A DNA stretch of 64,000 bases, from the NCBI RefSeq assembly GCF_000512585.2, contig NC_089241.1, positions 8,140,001 to 8,204,000 of the forward strand, written 5' to 3'. Below are positions 1 through 11,797 of the stretch, piece after piece. The notes under the pieces were generated by a model. It did no database searches. It was not told the origin of the DNA and saw only the letters and a list, made by a program, of their open reading frames with translations. Positions within the stretch are counted from its first letter, which is position 1; each line of letters opens with the position of its first letter. Source of the stretch: Kwoniella bestiolae CBS 10118 (lineage: Eukaryota; Basidiomycota; Tremellomycetes; Tremellales; Cryptococcaceae). Made by a program: the position numbers and the translations under genes.

Positions 1-3000
1 GAAGTCTGCAGAGCGTATAGCGCATCGTGCCGGAGTCGCAGCAAGTCTGTTCGGCCGAGTTGCTAGTGTGTGTCAATCACAATGTCAGCTTGCGCTTTAA
101 CTCGGGTATGATATGTCGGTTCAGAAGGGAATTGACAAAGTGAAGTAAAAATGGAATGGATTGGAAGAATGACTTACTACCCTATCGCATAGCTGGCGGA
201 AGATGGAATCTCGAATATCGTATAATCCCAGTGGAGTATCGTACTGCCCCGTTGTCATATCATGATCAGTTCGCCATGGACGGGTTGGACGAAACTCACC
301 TCGACTACTCTACCTTGATCGAGAACTAGGATACGGTCGTAGTACGCTACGGTCTGTAGTCTGTGTGCGATCGATATCAACTATACAGGATGGTGAAGAA
401 CAATCAGTCAATCTTCCTCGTCTGGTAAGAATAAAAAGAATGAAGCATGGGATGGTAAGGCTGTTTTGCAAACTCACGGTCACGCCATTTAGGTGATTCT
501 GGATGATACGCTGGATCAAAGCGTCCGTCTCTGGATCGACCGAGGAGGTAGCCTCGTCTAGTAAGAGGATTTTGGTGTTTCGCGCCAGAGCTCGGATCAA
601 GGCCACTGAAGATAAAAATAGAGACTCAGTATCAGGTCCTCTACTAGCGAGATGTGCAATGAATTAGAGGGAAGACTACAGAAGAATTCAAACCTACAAA
701 GCTGTTTCTCACCCGCACTGAAATTGGTTCCTTCCGAACTCACTTGCGAATCCAACTTGAATTTATCCTTTGTAGATTGTGCGGAGGGTAATAATGGGTC
801 TGAATGGATGAGGGAGAGGAGGGAGTTTAGGTAGTGGTCTGAATGGGTTGATAAGGGATCTAGGTTTTGTCTACCAACGAAAAGCGAAGAAAACAACTCA
901 ATCAGCTTGCCAGCTGTAGTTTGTGAGCAGTGGACAACTCGCCTTACCGTCCCCTCAAATAGGAATGCATCTTGGGGTATGATCCCTATTCTCTCTCGTA
1001 CCTACCCTCCCCGATCAGCTAACATGTTCTGTCGTCATAGTCCCAAAATCATTTGATGACACGACTCACAGTATCCACTCCAACCTCGTTCAAATCCCTC
1101 CCATCAACCCGTATCTCCCCCCTAATCTCATTCATCCGCATAATGGCACCTACCAAACTACTTTTCCCAGCACCTGTCCGTCCAATCACACCGACCTTCT
1201 CTCCCGCCTCGATGGCGAAGCTCAACGTCTTCAAGACCCATGGAGAGCTATTGGAGTATCGTAGTGATAGATCCTTAAAGACCATCTCACCCTCGGTTGG
1301 CCATACTTCCAAGGATGGATCTCGGGGAAGGTGGGGTGGAGGTTCGGTCGGGAGGGTGGTGTAATGTAGGATACGTTCGGCGTTGTTCTGTGAAAATAGG
1401 GGATTATCAGCTTGTAGCGTGAAGGAGAGAAAATCATGTTTCCGCTGGAAGGAGATGGGTTGGAGAGAGGAGGTCAGACATACCATCTCTAATTCAACTT
1501 GAGCGTACAGCGATACGAGATTCGAGAAGAGCTGGGCGGCGGATAAAGCGTATGAGAAGACTACACCGAACGATGCTGGGTCGACCGAGTTTCGGAACAG
1601 AATACCGAATACGGCAATGAGCTATCATGATCATGTGAGCTAGGCTGCGGAGTAGAAGGGCGGGGGGAATGAGGCGTACCAGGATCAGAAGGTTAGAGGA
1701 TAGATCGAGTCGGACACCTAGCCACCTGTTGTCGACCCGACATCAGAGGACTCCTCTTCAACATCCAGATAACCGATCACGAAAAGCTACTTACCGCTGG
1801 ATCACCAGCTGTTTGGATTTATTGTTTAGCTCGACCTCGTTAACGATTGAGGTTGGAACTTACTGTTAGGATGTAGGCACGCTGGCACCCGAACACAATA
1901 AGCAAGATACCTCCACAAAACACGGTCTCACTTACCCCCTCAACGTTGATAGCTCTTTGCATCCTCTCCTCGAAAGTATCTTGTCTACCAAACGCTCTAA
2001 TCACCGACAAACCAGCAAGCTACACCATACCGTCAACATACCGTCATCAAAAACAGTGCCTGGCCGCAGCTGGAATACTCACCTGTTCGCCAAAGGAACT
2101 GTATATCTGGGATCGGGTTATCGAGTCGATCCGCTTGATCTCCCTGGACGTCTGTCGATAGTATCCTCCGCAAAGCCACTATACTGCACTTTCAGCTGAT
2201 CGTCCCCTCCTCATGATATTTTGAGTGGGACTTACGTAGAAGAGGCATAACGGGATGAAGGCAATATCCAACCAGGGATAGGTGTACAAGATGAGACCGA
2301 AACTTCCCACTGCTGCTAGAGCATTTCTGGATATCACGTTCATTAGCTCATACGCTGCATGTTGGGATTGCGGTACTCAGGCAGCTCACACGAGTAACGT
2401 TTCCCAGGAGAATGCCATCCTGTCATCTAACATCTCGATATCTGCGTCAGGTCTTCGTCAGCAGGCGACACTTCAGGGAGTGCGAAACAGGTCTGGGAGA
2501 TCCCCGAATCACCTTTAGATAGTCTATTGATGATCCTGCCGCTCTTCGCTCCACTCACGGTCAGTTTAAAATGGCGTATAGGAGATAGAAAGGGAAGAAA
2601 CTCACAGGAGTTTGATCATGCCATCTGACCGGTGCTCTCATCACATGCTCCCAGGCTTGTTCGAACAGGCGATAAGAAGCTTTAAGCCCAGCTACGAACA
2701 TGGTGTACGAAGCGCCCCACTTCATGTCACAATGCAGTAGCACGACAGCGTCAGTATTGCCCTTGACCTTGGCACTCATCGACGTGGCTTTGAATTAATT
2801 GACTCACAGTGAACAGACCAATGGCTACACCTAAAGCTGAAGATCGCCGAACCGAGATTCAGCCTAAACACATTCGTATACCTAGACCACACCACTCACC
2901 CCCGTATATCCCCATGTATCCTCCTTGCCCCAACCCATCAAACTTTTCACCAGACCACCAACCCAACCATAGACTGTTACCCACCGTCGCAGCCTGCGTA

Positions 3001-6000
3001 AGAAGTAACATTGTACCAAAAGTGATGGGCCATAGAATCGAACCCATCGATCTGAAGTACGTGGTATATACCGACCAAGGGATCGAACCGATCTGACGAT
3101 CTTCTTCCATCGATTTGCCACCTGACGATTCTTTCTTGTTCTCTTTAGGGGTATCGGAATTGGGCTTCTTCTGTGCTGCTTTGATGGTCGGGGTGGAAGG
3201 GGTTTGTTGTGATGCGTATTCGGAGATGAAGGAGCGGAATGGGCCGTTTTGGTTTCGTAGGGTCTATACCTGATATCAGTAGTAATCGGGATTTCATCGA
3301 AAAGCCAGAAAATGGGAAGAGAGACCCACCTGATATGTCCCCTGCTGGACTATCCTACCTTCCCCGTACCTGTCTCGATCCATGACCAACACCAAATCCG
3401 CATGGGGAAGCACATCCATCTGATGAGTGACTATCAACCTCGTCCTCCCTCTCATGGCTTCTCCCAGAATACATTCCCTGAGAAGATGGTGAGCGACATT
3501 GGCATCTACCGCTGGTAATGGGTCATCTAGCAATACGATGGATGAGTCGGAGTAAGCTGCTCGCGCGAGAGAGAGTCGTTGGCGTTGACCTCCAGAGAGG
3601 AGAAGACCTTTCTGGCCGACATTCGTGCTGTACTTTCATCAGCTGACCTTGTTCAACTTCGATATTACCCCGCGGAGAAAGGTAGGAGCAGGGAGTGGCT
3701 GGACGTACAGATCACCATGGATCATTCCGTCAATGTCACTCCTTAACGCACAAGCATCAATAACATCTTGTAATCTTCCAAAATCGATTTCTTCGGTGGC
3801 GGCGGAAAATGTTATGTTGTCGCGTACACTGCCTGAATGGATCCATGCTTGTTGGGGTACTAGTGTCATAATCGTATTTGAACATATGTTTTTTGTAGAG
3901 ATTGGCCGGGATTACCTATTAAATAAGGCTGAAGACTTACCGTAGCTTACTGATCCACCGAAAACTGTATATCCTTCCAGCTGCCTCATATCGCCTATCA
4001 AGGAGGACAATAACGCTGATTTACCGGTACCTACCCTACCTACAATACACACCAGCGAGCCTGTTCATCGATGCAAATCATCAGCCGAACGGTCCTGCTG
4101 ATGTACTGTACGAGAGCCTGGAATATCACCTCGGGGTATCTTCAGGTTAATTTCTCTCAATGCGAATGGCCCTATAGATCTTACCGAGCCTTTTTCGTCT
4201 TTATCATCTTCCTCTTCCTTATTCAGAGCATCAGGGGTTTTATCTGAAGATTCAGGTTGACTCTCAAATTGAAAATCACCCTTCACTTCGATCGCATATT
4301 TAGATTGGTCGTTGATGTTTAACTTGGGTGGGATCTCCTCCGAGCGGAGTAACGAACCGATACGACCTGATTTCATCGCCATCAGCAATATTATTCTATG
4401 CCTTACGCCTGGCGTTTGCATCTTCGGGGTGGAGGTGAGATGGAACGAATACGCACGTATTCCTACCAAGGCATCGCTGACCGCTGTAAAGCACATGGGT
4501 AAGAATGAGATAGGTGTCTTAAGGACGTTGAAGTACTGCAATCCTGAGAAAATGATGGCTGCGTTGAGTTCATGTCCTGTTAAACCATATGTAACAAAGG
4601 TCACTAGAGCAACGTCATCCCATAAGCATCACATGTTTACAGAACCCTTTCCGAGGTGCGGGAGGTGAAAAGTGAAGCGACAATCGAGAAGCGTACTTAC
4701 AAACAGCAGCCAAAGTAGGTATAACAGCCATCGTAGCATTCATCGTAGCCCTGTTGAACCCGTTCTTCCTCAGATAGATTAATTCGTTCTTTCGCATCTC
4801 GTTGACCTTATTTGAGAAGAAATTGACATATGCGAATAGCTTGACTGATCTTATGGAGGTGATCGTTTCCGAGAGGAGGCGGACGCGGGAATCGACGTAT
4901 TGCAGCTGGGATTGACGGGTGTGGATCATTCGGGTGAACATGTATGCTGCGTCGTTCATCATTCCAGACACCATCAGTGAATGTATATGAGAGAATGGGG
5001 CACATAGAGAGTAGGGGCTTACCTTGGAGTGGACCTGCTAATGCTAGGACCTACAACATGCTAACTTTTTCAGGAGGAACACAGTGGGCAAAATAGAAAT
5101 AGGGAAGCAGGACGTACCGCCAGTCCCACTAAAGCTGAATAGCCTAAGGTCCAGATCAACAATCCTAATCCAACTGCGATCTGTATTGGCTGTACTACCA
5201 AATCAAGCGTCATGGGTGCTGAAAAGTCCTACAACCAATTCCAAAATGTGTGTCAACGATTACGGTATCGAGCTTCATGAGAGGGTGTCAGCTCACCAGA
5301 AAAGACGCGTCTGCTGATACCATCGTAGTCAGTTTCCCACTCGTAAATTCAATCTTGGAAGTACTTGATAACCTCCTACATTTCATTGTCGATCAACATG
5401 TGATCAGTTGGATTATCTCCTTGTGCGAACGGGATATATGTTAGAACGCGCTCACATGGATTTTCGTCCGATCAAATCAATCAGCTATCAGTCACAACCG
5501 CAATCAGATATCAGCTCTTCCTTTGCAGTAGGTTGGAAATACAGTATGATATCACTCACAGCAGCTCTCATCATAAATCCCACGACACTCCCTCTTTGCA
5601 ATGCCTGATAGGAGAACAGACTAGCACTTTGCACCATCACGAATAATGCGAATGCTAGGGCGATCATGTACCCCATTGATCTGGGTGATTCGGTCGAAGG
5701 GTCATCATGGTGATCGTTAGATAAGGTTAATTGCTCGATGAGGAGTCGAGTCACGAGAGGCGCAGTGATTTGAAGTCCCGCTTTGGTACAGTATTGGAGC
5801 ACATCAGCTACCTGCCCAGCCGCGTTCTCCTCGGGATATGTCTTGAATCAATGCTCGCTCACCTGCACATCCCTTGAAGATGACGGCTTTCCACCATGCC
5901 CACCAGACCGTCTTGTACATAGCTGTCAACAAACTAGGACCACCAGTCGGGTTCTTCCGCTTTTCTTTCTTCGGTGCATTTTCGATGGCCTCGCTCTCAT

Positions 6001-6552
6001 TATGGTTGTTTGAAGTTGATCGGCCAAATCGGGAATCTGTAGGATATACAGGTTCGAGTTTAACGGAAGGGTTTTGGACAGAATAACCATCGAGAGTATC
6101 TAAAACGGCCATGGGGTCTCTTGCTTGTGTGTTATCTGTATGTCGATTTGAGGGAATCACATCAGCTCCGGATGCATCGCTTCGGCTTTTTTGCTTGTTG
6201 AGATTCGCTTGGAGTCGGTCGGCGATCTATCGGAGCGTTGCACCCAATCAACTCGATGCACAGTGACTACTTTAGTAAGCGATAGCAACTTACATTTTTA
6301 CACTCTAAGTCACTTGTCAAAGTCCATAAGTCTACACAATGACTTAAAATCAGTATTTGGCAGAATTCAAGGGGAAGGGGTTTCACCCGACTTACCATCC
6401 GCCTCGAGGGGTCTCGAGTACCCCGCTCTCATAATCGGTGTGACCCAGTGAAAGACTATCCTGGAGAGTATATTGGCGTTCTTCTCAGGAAACGGTTCGG
6501 TCCCGTAGATGCCTGGGGTAGCCGAGACGGGTCGGTAGAATGGGATTGGCAT
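1..6552 (-). CDS. ABCC-type (Yor1/MRP-like) ABC transporter, 3' end cut by the window
   Basis: A full-size multidrug or conjugate exporter of the ABCC family, expected in the plasma or vacuolar membrane. The chosen ATG (6550-6552) opens a leader containing FHWVTPIMRAGY, the hallmark just before TMD1 of Yor1-like pumps. Reading down the minus strand come TMD1 (about 5800-4500), NBD1 with Walker A GRVGTGKSALL near 4020-4060, signature LSGGQRQRLSLARA near 3580, Walker B IVLLDDP near 3540 and the switch His in IVTHQMD. TMD2 follows (about 3100-1500), then NBD2 with Walker A GRTGAGKSS near 1170-1200, signature FSAGEKQL near 710, Walker B ILLLDEATSSVD near 560 and IAHRLQTVAYYDRILVLDQ near 310-370. 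NBD1 has Asp where the catalytic Glu would be, while NBD2 keeps Glu. That asymmetry is normal for ABCC pumps. The gene has well over ten introns. The last visible exons reach base 1, so the C-terminus is missing. The substrate cannot be told from sequence. Confidence 0.9.
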
Positions 6553-7526
6553 TTTAGTGGTGTTTGGTGATTGTTGCTGTGTACCTCGGTAAATGGTGAA
6601 GGGGACGTTAATGGATATTCAGTAGTACAGTGGGAGAAGTGATGCTCCTTAATGATAATGCGTATGCTACAGGATATTGAGGGAGGCGGACGACTCTGTC
6701 TCTCCTGTATCCACTTGAAATCAAATTGGACCAAGAAAACCTTTCGAGCTCAGAACAAAGGATATGTCCTTACGCGATGATCGGCCGAAGCTTTTGGTAC
6801 CCTCCTTTCTCTGGAATGGAAGCGTGATAAATCTCCATTGTTGAGCTGGTTGTAGAGTGTTATTAGAGGTATGATGCATCGACCGAAATAGCGAGGTGCT
6901 GTGAGTGTGCCATTATCGAATCAAACCTGGATGCGATGATGAATATTGGATCTTCACGATTCGTGGACAGGCATTTCAAAGACTCCCGAAAGTCTTCTGT
7001 CAATCTTGACGTCCCTATTCAAGTATATATCAAACCGTTCGATATAGCACGGCTGATCACATAGGAAGTTAGGTACATACTTTGCAACCTGGACTGCAAT
7101 AAGCTTTCAATCATAACCGTCATAGTCCTCCTTTCCAGCCCTTTCTTCGCTTCCTTTGTTGATGCCACGGATAATTGCCATTTCCAGCCAATCTATTTGT
7201 TTCCCATGTGGGAGTCACGTGGCCGCACACGCCACTACATCATCACTCACACACACGACCACTACCACCACACCACCTTCAGACATGTTAACAACCTTGC
7301 TTGGATGCATTCATTCTCACTCATATACCATAAACACACAGTCGACGTATAATTGGGTCCATAGCGTATCGACTTAGCCATCGTCATCTGCCAGTACGGT
7401 ATCGCCTCCACAGGAAAGAGCAGGAAAGAGCAGGTCTCTTGATCAATCCCATCAACCAATTCAGTTTCGTTTAGTAATCACATATCCTCCATCTAATCTT
7501 CCTCCCCGTAATCCAGCTATCGCAAG
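6553..7526. other. Divergent intergenic region between the ABCC pump and RAD6
   Basis: About 970 bases between two divergent start codons. No coding region is supported here. It must hold the promoters and 5' leaders of both genes. Pyrimidine- and CA-rich runs lie around 7230-7280 and upstream of RAD6. No clear TATA box was seen. Confidence 0.6.
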
Positions 7527-8723
7527 ATGGTAAGCTATTCTGTCCATTGAAAGTTTTCAGCTCAAATACGTACGATAGCTGACACTGTGCGCTTCCAATA
7601 GTCCACAGCCGCCAAGAGACGTTTGATTCGAGATTTCAAGCGACTAGCTTCAGACCCTCCTATAGGTATTTCAGGTAGTCCTAACCCTGATAATATCATG
7701 ATCTGGAATGCTGTTATATTTGGACCTCGTAAGTGTGGTCTCTCCTATGTGCCGTTCCTTGTGGTCTGGTATTCCAATGTGAGACTGGAAAGAGAGGAGC
7801 TGACTGATGATTTGTAATCCTACTTGGTTGCCTTCCCACCGTTTCAATTTCATTGAACGATACCCCTCCTCTTCTTCCTCGATACCACCTCAATCGATCC
7901 CCTCATAACCTCTATCACCCATCCGTCTCGTCTCTCCACTTCATGACACTCACGTATATTCTCGTATCGACCACACACAGCCGACACACCATTCGAAGAC
8001 GGTTCCTTCCGCCTAACCCTTACATTCTCCGACTCATACCCCAACAAACCACCCACGGTCCGCTTCGTCTCCAAGATGTTCCATCCCAACATCTACGCCA
8101 ACGGTGAACTGTGTTTGGACATCTTGCAGAACCGTTGGTCCCCCGCTTATGACGTTGCGGCTATCTTGACTAGTGTGCAGAGTTTGCTGAATGATCCGAA
8201 TCCTGCTTCGTGAGTTGGCGTGTATGCATCATTGATTCTGGGAATGTATGGCGTGGTCCGGGGTGAGGAGAGAGTGGACGAAGGGAAGAGTGAATGGACG
8301 ATCTTGGAGACTTGCTTTACGAGAGGATGTTCTGGTGGACGGTGGGCATGAATGCGCAGTGGTTGTGTTTTGGCTGGATGATACCTTCGATATGCCCGAC
8401 GAGATGGGAGCTGACTGTTCGATTGTTGGTATTTCTCAGCCCTGCGAACGTAGATGCTGCTCAATTGTTCAAAGAGAACCTCAAAGAATATGAAAGACGA
8501 GTCAAGGTGAGTTCATATTTTCTCCCTCACAATCACTGCTTGACACCTCTGTGTCTGTCTCTCAAACTCGTCTCTCATTTTACTTGGATATCCTCGCAAC
8601 TCGCGCTAATTGTTTCTTCCGACACACTAGCAAACCGTCGAACAATCGTGGCTTGATAATCCGGATGATATCGAGATTGACGAACCGTCAACCAGTAACA
8701 CCGCTCAGGCAGTGACTGCGTGA
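7527..8723 (+). CDS. RAD6: E2 ubiquitin-conjugating enzyme Rad6/Ubc2
   Basis: Rad6 works with E3 partners such as Rad18 and Bre1 to ubiquitinate PCNA (post-replication repair), histone H2B (transcription) and N-degron substrates. Five exons join cleanly: 7527-7529, 7602-7728, 7981-8209, 8440-8506 and 8631-8723, giving 172 residues, the same length as yeast Rad6. The start reads M-STAAKRRLIRDFKRL, a near match to the Rad6 N-terminus. The catalytic motif FHPNIYANGELCLDILQN carries the HPN motif and the active-site Cys. NRWSPAYDVAAILTSVQSLL and NDPNPAS follow as in all Rad6 proteins. The tail ends in a short acidic stretch (DNPDDIEIDEP). Exon 1 is only the ATG codon. Introns 2 and 3 are longer (252 and 230 nt) than usual for this window. 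The identification is firm. Confidence 0.97.
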
Positions 8724-9324
8724 GCGGAGATATAGTAGAATAGGAAGTGCCGAGAGGAATCCCACTTCCATTTGGGATGATGCATCTAACAAGCGATCAT
8801 GGGGGAGTTGAAGGATGACCAACATGAATTTGATAGGAGGTGCGATTGAGGGCAATCAAGATGGAGAAGAGGGGGAAGAAGGATATTAGATTGGATAATC
8901 ACATTTTTATGATTCAGTCGATTATCAGATTGAGAGGTGGGCAGGCCAGAGAGGAGTCAAGTAAGATAGATTTCTGTACATTATGTTTTTCTGTGATTCT
9001 GTTAGTCTCTTCCCTTCTATACCATTGTTCTTCTATGTATTATCAGTTTTTCCAACATCCACTGATAAATCTCGCAGGGACCGTATCTGCATGACACTGG
9101 TCCACAATATTCTGCTCACGCTGGCCTGCATCTTACAGTAGCACAAAGATACAGATGAGAAATGCAAGATACAGAATACATACAAAATACAACATTTTGG
9201 GACATGCCCATTCATGTCTGGCAAGAACCAAAATCATAGACTCCACGAGCTTTGATAAATCATAAACGATGCGAGAGACTGCACTTTTCCTTTCCTCTCC
9301 CTGGCATCAGGTCACCGACTGAGA
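8724..9324. other. Convergent 3' intergenic region
   Basis: About 600 bases between the stop codons of RAD6 and the next minus-strand gene. It should hold both 3' UTRs and polyadenylation signals. AT-rich runs occur around 8890-9060. No coding region is supported. Confidence 0.6.
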
Positions 9325-11338
9325 TCAAGCTACGACCAACACTTCACCTCTATCTCCAACCAACGTTAATCTATTCTTATAGAATATCCTCACACTCTCT
9401 TCTCCCTTTCCATTCTGCTTTATATCACCACCATTTGCACTTTTATCACCTTCACCTTCTGCATCCGCATCGTGAGATTTCTTAAGGGGTATAGGTATCT
9501 TGACGTTGTGTAACCACGTTCTCAACTCCAAGCTGTATTTGGCATTACAATAGATCCTCAGGTGATCACCGCATTCAGGTTTCACCGTTTCTTCTTTATC
9601 GGGTTGCATCTTCTTCGTTATGTCTGTAGAAGAGGTGATTCGTGATTGAGAAATATCCAAAAATGGATCAGGTTTGGGTCCCGAGAATGCGTAAGATAAT
9701 TCACCAAAGGGTCGTTGGTCGTTCATATAGAGAGGGTGGAGGAATTGACGTATGAAAGATAGGAGTAATGATGGAGTCCAGGATATAACTTTGTCTTTTC
9801 GTTTAACCTCTCTTCCCGCGCCCCGGCCTGATTCCCCATCGAGGTCTATATCGATATCCCTCAACTCACCTCTTGAAGGCATTGCTTGACCGTCGTATAT
9901 GTTCTTCGTCATAGGATGGTTAAGCGTGGGGATCAGGACTGGCCCATGGATGGGTATCAACCAGTACACTCTCCTACTTGAATTCGTAGTGATGTATTCT
10001 GGAAGATTGGGATGGAAGGGATGCGGGACAGAATGATAGGCGCGCGGAAGGTTGTATGGAGGGATTTTGGTTCGGACACGTTTGACTGGAGGTGGGAGGT
10101 ATCGTGAAGGATGGGTGGATGGCTGTGGCAGGATGGTACGTCAGTTACACCAGTCCAGCCAAATTTATAGGTTGATCTCCATACTTTCTTCCGTCTCGGC
10201 GGGGTAGGGGTCATAGGATTGTTAGTTCACATGGATATCGTCACTCACCAGCGGTAGGAAATCCCACATTCTCCCATAACCACTATCACCCCTTATTATC
10301 CCCCTCCGATGGGCTTTACGCCTCTTGGACTCCTCTTCCCATACCGCCTTTCCGCTCGATGTCCCATTCCCCGCCTGAAACTCAGCAAGAGGAAGAGAGA
10401 TGTCCAATCCTGTATTCCCCTTCTCGGCATTGAGATTGGTGGGTAACAACGATAGGATCGGTTCTGGGTCGACCGCTCTGAACTTGCCTTTTCTCAATCT
10501 GCTCTGGGCTTTCTGCAAGTCTAGATTGACAGGGGAAGGTTCGTATACCGTTTCGGGATTACTGAGTTGACTGCTCTGATGTTGCTCGGCAGGAGGGGTA
10601 TTCCACGATACTTCGAATTCTGGTATGTCGTCCATTGATGGGTCTAGATCGATAAGGTCGGTATCGATGTACCATGGCGGTAGATCGTTCACATCTTGCG
10701 CTACAAATGAATCCTCGAGAAGATATGGATGGGATAAGTGAGATGAAAGAGGTGGTTTGATACATAAGGTGTAGGAGCAGGTGTATCTGATCAAAGAGCC
10801 TATGTACGGCGAGTGTTAGTATATACTCTGCATTGCATCGATATTGGAGGTATAGCTTACATACGCAAGGGAATTTCATTCCTGCATTATACCACAGTAC
10901 GTCCTCCGATGTCTCCTTGGCCTTCCCCTTACCTGTATAAGTGGGCTTTTCACCATTTATTCTGATAACTCGTTTACTCCTTTCTCTCAGATCGACCAAC
11001 TTCCCCTCCTTCTCATCCGACCTTCTCCACGCATCATGCAGAAACTCCTCCCCTCTGACTTGATATTCCCTCTCTTCTGTATTTGACAATTCAACATCAG
11101 AGGGTAAAGCGAGGTTGATGGAATATTTAGGAGGAAGAGATGCGGTCGAGATGGACAAGAAGGAATGATCAGGCTGACTTTGGGTCTGGGTCTGAAAGTG
11201 AGATTGAGATTGGGAATCTAGGAGCCATGATGGGGAATTGTCCGGTTGTGACTGGGATTGAGATTGAGATTGAGATTGGGTAGCAAGACGTGATGATCTT
11301 CGTTTCGAGGTTGAAGTAGAACTTGAAGCTCGAGGCAT
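9325..11338 (-). CDS. Unrecognised nuclear-type protein with Ser/Gln repeat N-terminus
   Basis: Function not recognised. The ATG at 11336-11338 opens a Ser/Thr/Arg-rich, probably disordered N-terminus with an SQ dipeptide run (near 11245-11285). Exon 1 most likely ends at 10861 (donor gtaagc), which keeps frame into an acidic exon beginning near 10797 with DLPPWYIDTDLIDLDPS. Later exons carry a basic stretch ESKRRKAHRRG (near 10300), KKVWRSTYKFGWT (near 10170) and the largest block from about 10110 to the stop. That block includes VYWLIPIHGPVLIPTLNHP, FIRQFLHPLYMNDQRPFGEL and a C-terminal LRTWLHNVKIPIPL. The folded part is the C-terminal half, where spacing and aromatic content look conserved. 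A small chromatin or DNA-related protein is possible but is only a guess from composition. Exon borders between 10240 and 10080 are uncertain. Confidence 0.6.
11245..11283 (-). repeat. Six-base repeat coding an SQ dipeptide run
   Basis: Repeats of gattga/gattgg on the + strand encode alternating Gln and Ser (SQSQSQSQ) near the N-terminus of the 9325-11338 gene. A second, shorter run of the same type lies near 11180-11215. Such runs are prone to length change. Confidence 0.7.
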
Positions 11339-11797
11339 CTGGTTACCGTTTTGAAAGAGCGACTAGGGTGTGAGAGAAGGTACTACATATGTGAGGTGCT
11401 GTTATATGTACATGATAAGTTTTGTGGATGATTGAGAAAGAGTGGGAAGTGGACATTTCACTGACGTCTTGAGCGTTTATATGTTTATATTCTAATACGC
11501 GATCAATGCAAGATGCTAAATGGGTTTCACAAATAAGATCAATGTTATATTACTCAGTCGCGTCTTGATCCAGTCAACCATACTAGGTAGACGGGAGGAT
11601 AGGTACACGCGTGTGACAATGACCATATAATGTCTTTCCTTGCTTCCTTCCTTCGTCAATCAATCATTCATCCTCACATCCTCCTTTACATATCACCAGC
11701 CAACCATCTGTCATACATACAACTCTTACTATAGAGGTGTCCCCCTCATCCACTCCCTCATTACCCTCACATCCTACTTCAGCTACTACATCGCACC
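11339..11797. other. Divergent promoter region between the unrecognised gene and SCC3
   Basis: About 460 bases shared by two divergent starts. It contains CT-rich leader sequence just before the SCC3 ATG. No coding region is supported. Confidence 0.55.
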
